Assembly (NCBI GenBank): GCA_913061385.1
Contig: CAJXTM010000365.1
Coordinates: 1-5,220, forward strand
Direction of reading: 5' to 3'
DNA: 5,220 nucleotides
Source: an uncultured Rhodopirellula sp.
GTDB lineage: Bacteria; Planctomycetota; Planctomycetia; Pirellulales; Pirellulaceae
The position numbers and the translations under genes were made by a program. The notes below the pieces were generated by a model that saw nothing but the letters and a program-made list of their open reading frames with translations, was not told the DNA's origin and ran no database searches. This document shows positions 5,180 through 5,220 of the stretch, one piece after another. The first letter of the stretch is position 1. Every line of letters begins with the position of its first letter.

Positions 5180-5220
5180 CTGTCTCTTATACACATCTCC
5201 GAGCCCACGAGACCGAGGCT
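5180..5220. other. Illumina Nextera adapter read-through (Tn5 mosaic end plus partial i7 index)
   Basis: Bases 5180-5198 read CTGTCTCTTATACACATCT, the reverse complement of the 19-bp Tn5 mosaic end. Bases 5199-5213 (CCGAGCCCACGAGAC) continue the standard Nextera read-2 adapter. The last seven bases (CGAGGCT) agree with the first seven of an i7 index I remember as N710. This is library sequence, not genome. On the minus strand it translates to the well-known artefact peptide MGSEMCIRDR fused to the ATPase fragment. Confidence 0.98.

Noticed and set aside
5180..5198. A real Tn5-like transposon end
   Set aside because: The mosaic end is followed directly by synthetic read-2 adapter and index bases, with no transposon body, which identifies library sequence.

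Overview
This looks like a complete short draft contig from a Gram-negative-type bacterium of moderate GC content, not a slice of a finished genome. It opens inside a tandem repeat and its last 41 bases are untrimmed Illumina Nextera adapter plus the start of an index. The usable genomic sequence is therefore about 1-5179. The gene mix (SGNH-type hydrolase next to an AlgI-like MBOAT acyltransferase, a FetAB-type transporter, a small cyclophilin), weak Shine-Dalgarno sites and intergenic short tandem repeats would fit a marine planctomycete of the Pirellulaceae/Rhodopirellula kind. That assignment is from general resemblance only and is not proven by the window.

Layout. 1-126: C-terminal tail of an unidentified acidic, alanine-rich protein, with a 15-bp in-frame tandem repeat. 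309-746: a complete cyclophilin-type peptidyl-prolyl isomerase. 747-1234: a 488-bp non-coding stretch with a 17-bp tandem repeat array and several inverted repeats. 1235-2431 and 2437-3819: a two-gene unit made of a membrane-anchored SGNH/GDSL-like protein followed five bases later by an AlgI/DltB-family MBOAT O-acyltransferase. 3820-4007: a convergent intergenic gap with a G-rich 13-bp array, a hairpin and a 14-bp array. 4008-4883 (minus): FetB-type ABC permease. 4876-5179 (minus): C-terminal part of its FetA-type ATPase partner, overlapping fetB by 8 bases.

How the genes work together. The MBOAT protein is expected to move an acyl (typically acetyl) group across the inner membrane, and the SGNH-like protein to act on the periplasmic side, so the pair probably decorates an exported or envelope glycan. 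The substrate cannot be read from the window. The minus-strand pair is an ABC transporter of the family whose E. coli member is linked to iron export.

I see no convincing new biological system. The most unusual content is non-coding: three different short tandem arrays (17, 13 and 14 bp) that share a GGTTC core, in two intergenic regions. The adapter at the right edge is the most practically important observation, because it creates a false protein start.
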